From positions 28,369,611-28,433,610 of the forward strand of contig NC_092576.1 of the NCBI RefSeq assembly GCF_037975245.1: a stretch of DNA of 64,000 bases, given 5' to 3'. This DNA comes from Apostichopus japonicus. Its lineage: Eukaryota; Echinodermata; Holothuroidea; Aspidochirotida; Stichopodidae. Within the stretch, counting starts at the first letter, position 1, and each line of letters begins with the position of its first letter. This document shows positions 36,481-50,162 of this stretch, one piece after another. Both the position numbers and the translations under genes were made by a program. The notes under the pieces are model-generated. The model saw only the letters and a list, made by a program, of their open reading frames with translations. It searched no databases and was not told where the DNA came from.

Positions 36481-38372
36481 GTAATGAGTTGGAAGTGAAG
36501 GGGTGCTCCACATCAAAACAATAGATATTATTTGCAAAAGCAGATTTCGGTCGTTTTACACTTTGTAGTCACATACAGCTATATACTTGAAAGATGACAT
36601 CATAATTATGTACTCCAAGTCAGACCGATATTACAAGACACGATCGAATAGTTGGTACCCAAGTTTAGTTGTAGTCAAACATGATTGTTTGACTTAGCAT
36701 AGCTCCATATTATGCAATGATAGAGACAAGCTTCTGAACACATCGATCTCTGTTCACACTACGTACGATAAACGACACAAAACTATGTACTTATATCATC
36801 CCGTTCTCTATACGTACGATACCATACCATACGATAAAACTGAGCGAAATTCGACAGTTGTTATTATTGCCCAATCAGAACCATGATATTGAATACTAAC
36901 ATAATACCCGTATGTCTTTATCGAGCTCTAGTACGCGCTGTCTGCAATATTACTTTCTTTACTTCAATATAGTGAGCCAGCCCACAGCGATTTCCCCTTT
37001 GTAGAGCTAAGCTTCAAACACTCAATTTTATCGAAGTTCTTTTACACATCGTACAGTTGCCGACATAATGCATCTTTCAAAGACCTTGTTATGGTGTCGT
37101 AACATATCGTTTAGTATCATACAAAGAACACACGGCGCTTTAGTGTAGAATTAATGAATAGTATCTTGCACTTTTAAATGATGAGAAAGATCAGACAATT
37201 GATTGAATAATAATAATAATAAAACGAATCAACAAAAGTCAAGAAACAGAAATAAAGTAACCTCAAGTTTCGTTCTAAGAATATGACTGCCTGATTCAGT
37301 TATAAAAAGATAACGCTTGATTCGTTTCGTTTTCATTTTCCTCGGTGAAAAGCATCCAAAAAAAAACTGATTAAAATCCCGATGTAAAAGATTGTGGGTA
37401 TAGCTTAAAATTTGATAATGCCAAGAAAATGCTCAATTGATTTGCATGGTTTTGGGATTAGTTTACAGATAACAAAGTTCGGAAAATCTCAAGTGCAGTT
37501 CTCGTACCAAAAACAAATGCAATTATGATGGCTCAATTTGACCATAAAGAAATTTCGAAATTAACGTTTCATCCTCAGCTCTAATTATATAAAAGAAACA
37601 CAGCAGGAACCAGTATATTTTTAAGGTCTCAGACTCGTTATCCTTAATGCTTCACTTAAATGGGATCATAATCTTTGATAAAGAGCTGTGTATTGTTCAA
37701 TGTATCAGAAGGAAACTTGCAAACGACAGTTTGTGAAAACCTTGTGATGTACTTTACACGATGGACACGTATTTTAATCCACGAATAAAGATATTTACCT
37801 TCACAAAGTGTCCAGTACGTATAAATATCCCTATCGCCATGCTATTTACGTAGACATATGTGATTACGTCTAGGATGCTACGTGTTCAGGCATTGTTGTT
37901 TTTTAACAATACAGATCTACACATATAGCCAAAATATATATACATCGTGTTACATCAGTTTTCTGTACCTCTAATGCTGCCAGTACCGTCGGCGATTATG
38001 ATTATTGTGATTTTAAACTTGTAACAACATTTCTTCACTGGCAGCCATGTCGTCTTTCTCCCGTCGGTCGATCACCGTCAGCTTGCTATCTAGATTCTCG
38101 GGAAGAGCAGCGTCTTTTATAAACTGATACATAGTTCGAAAGCGATATTTGTGTTACACCCGAGCTTAGTGATCAAGTGGGTACATTTAAAAGGAATAAT
38201 TAATACAAGTGGCTGCTCGATCCTATATGTTTATTGCCCGTGTACATGCAATTTGTAATAGCATGATATGGTTTCAGCAAGTCAGAGGGAGGTACATATG
38301 ACATTAGAATAAAGATACTTTGCCCTTGAGCATTGACAAAGAAAACACCATAGGATTATGAACACAAAACTT
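36481..38372. other. B-C intergenic DNA with no recognised content
   Basis: AT-rich, no gene seen. It includes a short AAT run at about 37207-37222. Confidence 0.3.
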
Positions 38373-40090
38373 TGTCTAAAAATGGCATTGAGACAAGCAA
38401 GACAATTTTCACATGACTTTTTAGTTTCCATTGTTTCCATAAAATCGTTTAAAGGTGAAACTGAATACTTCTCATGTAAAGCAAACTGAGCTGTATTCTT
38501 CAGTGCTATTTGAATGTCCAGGCGACGAAATATTTAAGCAAACACAGAGATGGGAGCACGATGATAAAGTTCTGAATACAGGAAGAGCAAATACTGGAAA
38601 ACTTCCTGGCAAAGTCATGAGTTTAATCACGAACTATTCTAAAGTTTAACTAACGTTTCTTATTCACACTAAAGAATATTCCAGTGTTTCCGAAACTCTG
38701 AACGGTGGACTTAATTGCTGATGGTCACAGGTATGTTTGTCATCATTATCTCGTTATTTAATGGAGACGATCTAATAGCAAAAACTAATTTAGGAAGTTG
38801 TACAGCATTCTAATTTTATATGGTTTGCTTGATTTCATAAATATGAAAATAGCACAGTATCAAACTTGCAACATATACCTATTCTTTCTTAAAGTTATGT
38901 TTTTCTTACCTTGGGAACTGTTGTTCAATATTTAGTTGGTCTAAATTTTTACTAGTCGAGTGTGATGGTATCATCAAAACACTATATTTTCGCCGTTTAT
39001 CTGGGGCTGCCTTTTTTGGACGGTGGTGTGCTGGGGAGGGGTTTTTCGTTTCGCTGCGTGCTGGTCGTCTTTTTGTGGTTTTTTGAATGTTTGGGGGGTT
39101 GGGCGTTTTGCGTCTGCAGGTCGACGGGCGTATGTTTTATTGGCTCGCTTCACCTGAGTTTCGTTTGTCAGAATGGGATGGTTCGGTAGTGCCGTTTGGC
39201 CGTGCCGTTTTGTATCCCACATGGCGGGTCACGTAAAAAGCACACTCTAACAAGTATAATATGATCATGTTCGTATTTAAGATGCAACGTACAGCCTCAA
39301 CTGTTCCAACCAGCTGTTAAACTCCTCACTGTATTCTAGTAACTTTGCTTTTTCCAAAAAGCGTGTCGTTTACTTTATTTATTGCTTAAATAATTTAACA
39401 ACTAATACGAAGATATGAAGTGCAGTTTGAATGTGCTCAAGGCGGTTTCATCCTTAAATATTTTACTATGGTTTATTTTTGAACCGAACCAACCACGGAG
39501 TTTTCCATTTAGTCATATATTGTATCATACCTCATTCACTTTTCTTGCACACAATAAAATTCAAGAAGGCAATACACGTTTGCTGTATTTAGTTAACAGT
39601 ATATCGAGTAACTGTTAAACTGTCAAGTTTGTCTAAAAATGGCATTGAGACAGGCAAGACAATTTTCACATGACTCTTTAGTTAACATTGTTTCGACAAA
39701 AGCATTTAAAGGTGAAACTAAATACTTCTCATGTGTAGCAAACTGAGCTGTATTCTTCAGTGCTAATAGAATGTCCAGGTGATGATATATTTAAGAAAAC
39801 ACAGAGATGGAAGCACGATGATAAAGTTCTGAATACAAGAAGAGCAAATACTGGAAAACTCCCTGGCAAAGTCATAAGTTTATCCACGAATTATTCTATA
39901 GGTATAGCTAACGTTTCTTATCTCATCAGTATCTCGTTATTTGAATGGAGACGATCTAATAACAAAAACTAATTTAGGAAGTTGTTGATCTTTCTAATTT
40001 AATATGGTTTGCTATATCTCATTAATATAAAAATAGCACAGTATCAAAATTGCAACATATGCCATTTGTTTCTTAAATTATTTGATTGTT
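38373..40090. repeat. Local tandem duplication, unit about 1.26 kb
   Basis: 38373-38650 matches 39630-39905 (for example GTCTAAAAATGGCATTGAGA in both), and 38730-38890 matches 39915-40065 (GGAGACGATCTAATA). The first copy is longer because it contains a LINE 3' fragment and neighbouring DNA (38930-39620). Confidence 0.8.
38990..39230 (+). mobile_element. 3'-end fragment of the L1/Tx1-type LINE
   Basis: A GC-rich island whose plus strand resembles the reverse complement of about 23330-23560. Translated, it shares GLPF, VLGRG, CVLVVFLWFFE-like and FIGSLHLSFVCQNGMV strings with that LINE's tail (GSLDLSFVC there). Only the 3' end is present, as expected for a severely 5'-truncated insertion. Confidence 0.6.
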
Positions 40091-41065
40091 CCCTTGGAAA
40101 CTGTTCTTCAATATTTAGTATTTGGGAAAGAGCTTTTACACTATCACAATGTTTAATATAATAAGTACACGTACTCACACGTAAATGGGCATGCCATGCA
40201 ATGAAAGCCGGTTTAGACCTCGTGAACGTGGTTGTAAAGTATTCACAATTCACAGAGGTTGATATTGTTTAATTTACATCAGAATTTCAGTTTTGCACGT
40301 TTTAATTTTACATAAGTAAATAACTGAGTGCTGCAGTCGCTTTATAGTGAACGTTCACTATATTTTGTAAAACAGCAGCCGAAGTTAATGAAAAACAAAG
40401 AGGTTACTACTATGTTATTTTACACTGCCCTTAAAAATAGTTTATGTACAACACTGGTCAATTTCATGAAACATGTTTCATGAATTAAATTTGTATTTAC
40501 CAATGAAGCTTTGGGTAGATCAGGGCCAAAGACGGACGTGTTTCTCTGCCTTAAATGTTCCCCGTGATTTACACTACATACATGAGTGTGTTTGCAATTC
40601 TGGTGCATCTACTGATACCAAAACATGCTAAGAGAAGACATTGACTCATCATAGATTGTGTATGCTTTACTTCTGTAGTTTATATCATTTCTTAGTAACC
40701 GTTACTTTAATTACAAAGTCTTTTCCTATGTACCAGTGAGAAAAGAAGAAAAAATGTTAGCAAGCTGCTTATCTAATGCCAAAAAAACATGACAATGTTA
40801 TAGGATTTAACTTTGCGATGCTAGCAGGATCATCTTTAGAGGCTACTGAAACGAAAATAAACAAATAAAACATTAATATACACAGATGATCTGACCGTTT
40901 GACCAAGTTAACGGTCTGCCTATCTATGTTTCTTGATGTGTTCTTAGCTTGATTCATTTTAGGTCGCCTCTGAAGGAGATCCTAATAGGACCGATACATC
41001 CGTCTCTCTAACTTCAACATAATTTCTAGCTATATCCGAGACACAAAATAGACAGCTATAAATGT
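40091..41065. other. DNA downstream of gene C
   Basis: The portion from about 40430 is the diverged equivalent of the 3' flanks of genes A, B and D. No separate gene is seen. Confidence 0.45.
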
Positions 41066-41349
41066 AGAAAAATGGTTGAAGTTGACGCTCTGGAAGGTAA
41101 TGGCTAAACTTTCATTATAACTACACTAAGGATCTAGAAAATAGCTGAAAGGTTAACAATACGGAACGTTATAGCCATACTTTTATTGTAACTACACTAA
41201 AGATCGAGAAAATGGTTGAAAGGTTAACACTCTGGAAGGTTATGGCCATTGTGTTATTATAACTTCACAATAGATCTAGCAATTAGCTGAAAAGTTGACA
41301 CTTTGGAACGTTATGGCAATACTTTTACCATAACTACACTAAAGATCTT
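41066..41349. repeat. 71-bp tandem repeat, 4 units
   Basis: Units start at 41066, 41137, 41208 and 41279. Each contains a GAAAATGGTTGAAAGGTTAA-like start, GGAACGTTATGGCCATACTT and ACTACACTAAAGATC. Genes A (about 10995-11065), B and D have a single unit at the same place. Confidence 0.85.
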
Positions 41350-41736
41350 GCTTATATATTCTTACTACCATAGCTCTTACATGAATGAGCCCGAGGGAAT
41401 GTGTGGCCTAAACTTCGGTATGTGACAGATACATTTTCAATCGTTTTTTTTGGACAGTATCTAGTGATAAAAGATTCTAATTTTAAAAGAATAATAGAGT
41501 CTATAACAAAACCATATACTAGTAATAAAATTCAGAAGGTTGCTATTGAACTGGCCGTGTTTTTCTATATTAACCTAAACGGTAATAACTCGCTACTATA
41601 ATACGGTTTTAAGGAAATGTTGAACAATAACAAGATCAAGGCAAATTTAAGCTTCCCAAATAAAATCAAAAAGAAAAGAAAACTACAATGTGTAATTGAT
41701 ACTTTTGGGAGCCGCCTATAGTATCCGCATCATGAC

Positions 41737-41742
41737 TTTAAT
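41737..41742 (-). promoter_or_regulatory. Candidate ATTAAA poly(A) signal overlapping the gene C stop codon
   Basis: The C-terminal codons differ from gene A, yet the stop still lies inside ATTAAA, the most common variant hexamer. Confidence 0.28.
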
Positions 41743-44700
41743 GATTTCTCAAGCACCTTCTGTAGTCTTTTCCTCCGAGCCAGTCGCAAATGCCTCCCTT
41801 GTTCTTGCCGCATCTTGCAAAATCAATTTCACAGTACCGACTATAGAAGTGGTCAAAATCCAGTGTACAAATTCCTTTAGTTTTATCACAGTAGTCGTAT
41901 CGCCCGCATATCTGATTTGAAGAAAAAGCAAATACAAAAATATGTAAATATAAATTGTTGGTTTTGCGACTAAGTAAACAGGTACTGTGATTAACTTGTA
42001 AATTTATTCCATGTCTGCCTGAATATAATATTGACGTCACACTGTTTACGAACCAGACACATTTTGTAACAGAAACCCCCATATTCGATTTGTTATACGA
42101 CTGAGAAATAAGTTACTGCGATGTACAAGTGATTTCATTCCATGTTTACCCGTATAATATTGTTGAGGTCGCACTTTCTACATCGTTCATGGTAAGTTTC
42201 AGCCGAGTCTTGATTTTAAACACGCAGTATTTAATAATCAACATCGTCGACGTAACCCTATGACAAGGTCTCATGCTTTTGATAACAAACTTACTGAACA
42301 TTCATTGCAGTTCTTCCTATACTGACGTTTCAGCCCTTTAAACTGTCGCTTGGTGATCTGATTAACGGTCCTGTAATATCCGCATACTCCGAGTGTCAAC
42401 TGGTCATTAATCACATCGCCTATAAAGATGAGCCAAAAACATGGTTACGTATAAGAGCACATCTCACGATATAATGTACATACTGATGTAAGGTATTAAA
42501 GAAAAAATAAATGCTAGGTCACAAAGAATTATTACTATAAGTATATACACCAAAGCTTCATAACCTTTCTTAGTCACCCTATACACTCCTGGGTTATGTT
42601 TAGTTATATTTTAATTATACGTCACATATTCCTTCATCATGAAATTATCATATTTAAAACCGTGCGTAGAGAAATGGTTTCAGATGGGGGAGTCGTACTT
42701 TGCTTTTTAACAATCGTTAAACTGTTAAATTTATGACCGCTTACCTTTTGTTTGAATGAACCATCTTACGCTCACAATTATACTATTTTGTTAGAAGAGT
42801 AGAAAGGAGCGGTGCAGCAATGTAAAAGGACCCTCGGGGTGTCCAAATTCAAACACACACAACAATTGTTGGATTTGGGTGACATTTCATTTGTACATTT
42901 TGCACCTCAACATGCCCGGATATGACACTATCAGGCTTTCCGTTAATCCTTTTTAGGACAGGCTTTCCCTGTGTCCTATAGAGGATTTCTTTTAAATGTC
43001 CATTTATGGCCAGTATAACTGGAAAAATGTTAAGTGTGTTTATTTATTTTTCGATTTTTGTCACCCTGCTGGAAGCGGTTGTACCGCATAAGCATGTTAT
43101 AAATGAATGTACCGTACCCAACGATTCTAATTAATACCCAATGCGGGCCAAAAATAATTAAATTTAACCAACATCAGTGACAATTTGTCCTATAATAACA
43201 GATGTATACTCAAGCGCTTTTGAAATATTTTTTTATGTTTAATTTTATTGGCTGTGTTTAAGGCCCCCGCTCCCCTACCCTTGCTCCCTCCCCGAGTACA
43301 TCATTTCGTGGTGTCTGCTAACGATTATTATGCAGAGAAAGAATATATTTGTTTTCTTTTTGTTCTTTTCAGAATACATCTTAGAGCCCTTAATGGTGTC
43401 CAGGAGCATCCCTCCTTCCCAGTAGCTGCAAGGTATCCAGACCTGTTTGTTGTCTCGTAGCGAGTTCAAAGCAGAAAACCACATCTCAGAGATAATTTAA
43501 ATTTCAATGGAGTGTATTTGAAAGTCCCTGTATTCTCCAGGGACTGATATATCGTAAACCTAACGTTCTAACCACCAGGCAACGAAAGACAGTTCAACCA
43601 CGTAATCTCAAAGTATTCTCGTTCGCACGAAACCACATCATGTGATGTCGCAACTTCCACACGGTCATTTTCCTTTTATACCAAATATGTGCGGTATTTC
43701 ATTTCATTACCGGGCATATGTTATTGGGTTTTTTTGTATAACGTACAAATATGAGCATTACTGTTGTTTTAGTGTCACTGTTTATTCTAACAATATTCAA
43801 TATATATATGTAAATATTGTAGCCACTCCTATTGAGGAGAAAGGAACCGTGTTTTTCACTCTTACCCATTATCACATAACTGTAATTGGTAGCAAGTCCG
43901 ACGAAGCAATCAAGCCCTATACTGTCAGTGACTATCTCGACTGTCGTTCCCTTGGCAGTCAATCCGTTTCTTTTATAACTCTTTTCGATATCCACGGTGT
44001 AGACAATCTTCTTTGCGTTAGGTGCTGATAGTTAGAAAGACAATGCAGTAAAAAGACTATGCTGTAAAATAATTTTAATCTACCTTGCCAAGTTTACGCA
44101 AATACAGGTCGATGATTGCTTGGGAAAAGGACGAGGGAGGAGCAGCTGGTTGGGAATCATGCGTGGTGGACGTATCGCAAGATTAAACAGTGGCATAGAT
44201 AAGTGTTTTTCAATTCTTCTTATTCCCAACACCGCCGGTCTGATTGATTTCTTTTTCTTATTTTTGTTTTAAACAAGCCACTAACAACCGGTGTACTTAT
44301 CACATTAATCTTGTCAACATTGCTGATCATTTTTATATCTTATCTTGCCATGGAAAATTCAGGAGAATAAGTAAACGTAGAGAATTCGGTTTTCTTAAAG
44401 GGAGATAAACAAATTATTTTGGTACATTTGTTAACCAATCACGTGACCAATTATCACAATTGAGTGCCCGAGAATTGTTTTATTTTTATTTAAACAAGTT
44501 GATACGGCGCATATTTTGGAAGGAGAATATTCACGCTTACTCAATCTTAACTTTATATGGCGTATTAAAAATCAATGAATATGCTAGTTTTGTATCACCA
44601 ATCCCACTTCACCATTGCTGTAAACTGTTTTGCAGTAAGTGTATAGGTTTACACTTGGTAAGTTATTTTTAAGAATCTTTAGAAATGTCATGAATTTTTC

Positions 44701-46418
44701 GTCTTATTTCAACACTATACATAATAAGCTGTCTTTGATACTCACGAGCTGTAAGATATATCTGCGGTGGCAGGGTAGTTGTACTTTGCTGATACTGGTA
44801 ATCTCTTTCGTAGTTTATGAAAGTGACATCTCCTGCTGTCACTCGGCCTCGTATGACTGTAAAATTAAGTGTTATTTTATCTTTCGACTGAGATAGCACA
44901 AAAGTAAAAACTACATGCAAAATGCTTCCATGTCCAATGCACTTTACTATAGGTATCAATTGACTTTTATCTATTTCGCTAAGGGCTTTTCATTGCACAA
45001 TTGTCCGGAAAAACAAGTGTTTGACACATAATAATCCTAGACAACTTTAGAGAAATTCGGATATTGGATATCAGTTGGACATGATTTTTTCAACCAGCTG
45101 ATTGGGTTGTAGGCTATCAATCACTCTCAAATTTGAGATTCCATACAAACAGATATCAACACTTAGATGAGATATGACGTCTTTCCTATTACATATAGTC
45201 AACACACAAACTCGCTCTACTTTACACCTGCAAATATAGCAGATATTCCTATCGCCAAAGGTTTACATTAAGGTAAGTAACAAATTAAGAGTTGGAGTAA
45301 AGACATTGTTTTATGAAAATTGCGTGTTTTCATGGGATAGTCTACATCCCTTTTCACTGTCATCTAATAAGATGGTTATAGTATAGTGAATTCAGTGGTG
45401 ATGTTGAAATCAGCACTTGGCAATGCAGCAGGTTTCCCCATTCTACTCAACTTAATATGACAAAAAATATGACTAATTGGATGCTTGTGATAGTATCAAA
45501 ATATCTAAACAATATTTTTGATTATGTAAGGTAAATTCCCTAAGAGATACTATACAGTAAATACTTATTTGAAACACACACCGACTAGTTTTTAAATTAC
45601 GCTGTACCTCGAATTATGGGCATCAAACTTTATAGACATTCAGATGCATGATTTTAACAGCTGACTGATGCGCTCTTTGAAAGAAGCCATCAATTTCTTA
45701 AAGCAGCTTGTTGAGTCTGTTGGCAATTTTCCAAGCCTGTTGAATATTACTGAAGATCACGTTGCGATTGTTCACTCAGTAAATCACCTCGATTTTTCCA
45801 CCAAATGAATATTCATTTGATAGTAACTATAGAACTTTTATTTAATGTTGTCATTATGCCGTCTAGAAAGCTTTCATAGTAGCAAAGTAAACACATTTCA
45901 AGACTACATGGGAAACTGAAAGTTGTTTTTTGGAATTTTGCTTCACGTTTTCTTAAATGAAAGGTAGCAATTAGTTAAGTTGATGACGTCTATTTGATAC
46001 GAGAGTTTTAGCATGAAATAGTATCAAATATTGAAATACCGACTCAAAAGCTGCCTTTAAGGTCACATGAAATTACCTCTTACTTTAAGTCTTTTAAGAC
46101 CTCACCATAACAACATTTAATTTAGCTATTTATTTATTCAGACGGCCAATCAACGTATTTTGGATCATCGGACCGGTTAAACACACAACATGCATCCAAT
46201 ATAAAGCATAACGCATATCACCTAGAGTAATATCATTAGAGTATCTGTCACACATAGTACGAAGGATAAACTGATTAAATACATTACTCACCATAGTCAG
46301 CTGCACAATATACCTCTTGAGGATGCAGTAGTACACATGTGCAGCACTGTATGTTACGAATGCTGGACATAACAAGTACAACACTCAGTACGCGGGAGAA
46401 CCACATCGCCTTTGGCAT
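41738..46418 (-). CDS. TIMP-like secreted protein, gene C (5 exons, 231 aa)
   Basis: Exons: 46292-46418, 44746-44856, 43866-44024, 42295-42419 and 41738-41911 (696 nt, phases 1,1,1,0). The signal peptide is followed by CTCVLLHPQEVYC, identical to gene Z. Exon 2 encodes VIRGRVTAGDVTFI and then a loop containing YQYQQSTTTLPP. Exon 3 begins at a CAG acceptor with PNAKKIVYTVDIE; the SVGFDA stretch found at this junction in A, B and D is missing. Exon 5 is the shortest of the set: CTLDFDHFYSRYCEID replaces the Gly-rich loop of the others. All 14 cysteines are retained. TNYS in exon 3 is a possible N-glycosylation site. The last codons are RCLRNH-stop. The 3' flank has a four-fold 71-bp repeat. This is the most divergent complete copy in the C-terminal domain, while its exon 1 matches gene Z. 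Confidence 0.83.
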
Positions 46419-48974
46419 CTTCTATAACGTCTCAGAGAGATAAATCTACTTATTAATATTTTCGGGCAACTCTAGTCTTGAGTCGTCAGCAAAAACGCAT
46501 TGGTTTGCCGCAATCATGCACAAGGTTATTATGTGCCAAAGTACTTGTTCAACATCCGATTAAATTTCTCCCTTACCAGTTAGTGCATATTCTGTTACAT
46601 AGAAGAAAAAGAAAACACATCGTATGGCTAGCCAGAAATGAACACAACCTGGGGCTTCATTTGAATTGTTACGACGGTACAGGAAAAATAAATAAATGTG
46701 ATAAATGTGAAACTCGAAGTGAATGCACTAGTAGTTGTGAGGATTCATCCTACATAAGAAAGATCAAAACAAACTATTCGTCCTTATATGTTAACGTAAT
46801 AACAGGTAGCCTAATTACATGTTGTAGTATCATTGGACCCCCCTCGGTGCATAGCTAAACGTTATATGAGTATATCTTAGGAATAATTCAAGAAAACGAC
46901 CGCAAAAAATACATCTGGATTTTCAGACGAAATACAACAATTATTTTGAAAACTTTGAATCTTGAACGATATACCCAATTATGTTATTAACGTAGATTAC
47001 TAAGTCCATATAATAAAGCTGGATTTTCTATCGATATACCAATTACTTTGATAAACCGCACAGCCGCATATATATACAAATAGATGCATACGCAAAAGCC
47101 TAAAACTTAGCTATAATGCTCAGTTTCAGTTGGTCAACAGCTCACACCCCCATTATTTTATAAACTCGTACCCCATTGTCATTTGTGCTCTTGTTTGCGT
47201 CTGACTTCACAGAGTACAAATATTCTGAACTCTCGCGAATGCACAGTTTGGCTAATGGCGCTCTCGTTTCAACACATTTCCTGTATAACCCTGGCGACAA
47301 AAGATTTTGCGGGTATATCGACAACGTTCGAGGCAATAACATCAACCACATATGATACAGCTCAGCTCCGTTACATTCTAATATACATTTATTAAGATGA
47401 ACAAAATCGCCGTCGCGTCTAGGTTTTAAATGGTGATGAAAAATCTAATCGACTATGGACATCAACTGTCATTTTTGTCGTTGCTGTCTTCATCGGCGGT
47501 GCGGAAGTGACGGGGGGGGGGTGGATTAAACTCATCCCCTTGTGGACTCCAAGTTACTCGCCAGCTGGGATGGGTCCTGAGGGAGAACCCCCGGAAGCTC
47601 CGAGAAAATAAGCTCATGTTTAAAGCATATGACTTTCATTAGCATGTCACACCTTTTGATCTAGGATGGGATCCGGGGAGAGCGAGTAGGAACAACACTT
47701 CTTGGGGGGGGGGGAATATTTATATTTTTTGCAAAATCATATTGCCAGGTTTTGCAATGTTTTAGGGACCATATGTTACATCCCACCTTGGTGACGTCAA
47801 ATGCATTAAAGCTGCAAACCAAACTCAGGCCCAGTTCGTGGCCGGGAACATGGGAGGAGGTCCAAGTCGGAGTCCAGAATGCTATGCGGTATAGGTTCTA
47901 TGAACTCGACCGAGTTGCTCCCGGTGGGGTCTAGGTAGTGGTGCTCAGATGACCTTCAACGAGTTAAGACCCTGAACGTTTAAAATTTCCAGTGGCATCA
48001 AGGGGCCTATGTAAGAGCTTTTGTGTTATGTAACAGTTTCCCTGCATTGTTACGTATAATGGCAATGATAGCGCTTAGGCATAATGGAGACAAACACTGT
48101 ATCATACGTAAGGTAGGTATATATTGTAGGTCTACATCTCCAGGAAGCGTCATTGATCACATGCATACACATACACAAGAAGAGAATGTCAGGAAAGTTT
48201 ATTTCATCATATAACATTTTCAAACATAAACAGAAAAGTTACAGCATGAACATAATGTCTGAACATAATGAAGAAAGGTAAATTGAGAAGGTATAACCTG
48301 ACATTAAAGTTAGCTATATCATAGTGACTCATTATATGTTGATTTAGATGTGATCACATGGTCTAAGATGGGGCGAAGCGGCTGTCTGAATTGGTCAGCA
48401 GACATCTTGCACAAGGTAGAAAAAGGATTGTTACTTATGATTGAGCAAAAGCACACGTTATATATTCGTACTTGACAATCATCTACGAGTTCCTACTAAA
48501 TGTGAGACATAACTGTGACCGCCAGATTTGCAAATACTTGTAGATATTCGGCCAGTGATACAGTTTTCACACTACGAAAAAAGCCTTGGACGATACCGGC
48601 TATATACCTACTACATTTATAAAAATACTAATATAATATCATGGCCAATACCAAAAAAAGAGCTAATACTGAGCATTTAAATGTCAGAATAATTGTTTGG
48701 TCATTTGCTGCTCAACTTTGGTTGAATTTTGCAAAGTTGCCTCGACACTGTGACGAAATGTCTTTGACAATGGAGTGTACTTACTACACTTTACAAACGT
48801 TGGGCAATTTTTGACCTGACACTTGGGATATGTGTCCGACCAAAATCGGTAACTGTTTGCCAATTTTAGCTGAATATGCCAACATGCTGGGCTGAATATG
48901 TAATTTATGCACTAGTTATTGGGTTAAGTTTCATTAATATCTAACCAACAGTTCATCAGATATATATCATCAGT

Positions 48975-49290
48975 AACTGTCATATGAGAATAACATTAGT
49001 TGCAGAGAAAGTAGATTAAGATAAAGACAATGATTTCCCGTCGAGAGTAAACATAAAACAGTAGTGAATACAAACAAAACAATACAATAAGCATGCAATT
49101 AGTGAACAACTACGAGAGAAAAAAAAACTAAATAAGCAGAACCAGAAGAGTAACAGAAGCAGCACAGATACTGCAAGTGACATATCACACACTGTGGCCA
49201 GATCGCTTTGCACGTGTATTGCCTCGGGTAAGAAAGAATTACGGAACCTGGACGTTTTAGTATGGGGCACGATAAAACTATAAAAAGGGT
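48975..49290 (-). mobile_element. Possible 3' fragment of another LINE
   Basis: The minus-strand stretch SFIVPHTKTSRFRNSFLPEA resembles the C-terminal end of many LINE reverse transcriptases (SRF-x-NSF-x-P-x-AI). The segment from about 48975 to 49480 is absent from the related A-B block (19740-19830), consistent with an insertion. Boundaries are not clear. Confidence 0.4.
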
Positions 49291-49459
49291 GTGTGATCTC
49301 CTTTTATATTATTTAGCTTCTTCATCAGACTCTCCTCATATATGGATGAGAGTGGCGGAAGGCTTGAACCAATTCAGCGTTCAGCTAACTTCCGAACACG
49401 TGCCAGCTATGCCCTGTACTTCTTCGGCACACTGCAGAAGAATACAATACGTTGATGTG

Positions 49460-49663
49460 TCAAACTACAAACTGATATGTCATTAATATAAGAATAACAT
49501 CCAACTTGAGTCTTCTGGATCTATGTAGAACTTTTTTAAACCGATCTAAATGGTCTACACAGTTACGGATTTTAGACGGTTCCATCAAATGACTTCCAAT
49601 GATGGTACCTAACAACAGGTACTGCGTAGTTTCCAGTTGTCTCTTCTCATCTGCACTAGCCAT
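49460..49663 (-). pseudogene. Unidentified 67-codon frame, possible exon or relic
   Basis: It begins MASADEKRQLETTQYLLLGT and continues with SHLMEPSKIRNCVDHLDRF. The related A-B block (about 19840-20020) encodes the same string with substitutions and a frameshift after MEPSK. I do not recognise the family. It may be a retrotransposon or processed-gene remnant. Confidence 0.3.
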
Positions 49664-50162
49664 TGCTTCAGAAGGTATGGATTTTTGAAAGGAAACCTGT
49701 TAAAATTAAAGTGGGAAATATGTCTTTTGAGAATTGGCTTGGCAGAAGTTGTCTGTATTTGTGTAGTTGATGTGAATTAACATCTCGGCTATAAATTTTT
49801 AACCATGTTAGTGTAGTACAACACGTACAAGATATGCTTCGTCTGTTTAACCTGTTATTATCAAGAACACAATGTCAACTAGTTACTAACCCCCCAAAAT
49901 ACCAACTTCTACAAATTACTCCTTATAATTCGTGCTGCAACCTACTATGTATTTGCTGTGCAACAGTATAGATCGCGCAATCATCAGTATATAGGTCGAT
50001 CAAATTTCTCAGAATTCTGTACATAATCATTGCTGTCAGTAACATCGGGTAGAGGTCCCCCAAGAATGTATACGAAAGGTGACGTTAGGCTGCTAACTAC
50101 CATGTGGTGCGTTGTAGCTTTAGTTAGTCGTACTTTGCTTTCAGCAGCTCTTAAACCTATCT

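Noticed and set aside
43642-44028. 128-codon plus-strand frame over exon 3 of gene C
   Set aside because: Antisense shadow of a supported minus-strand exon.
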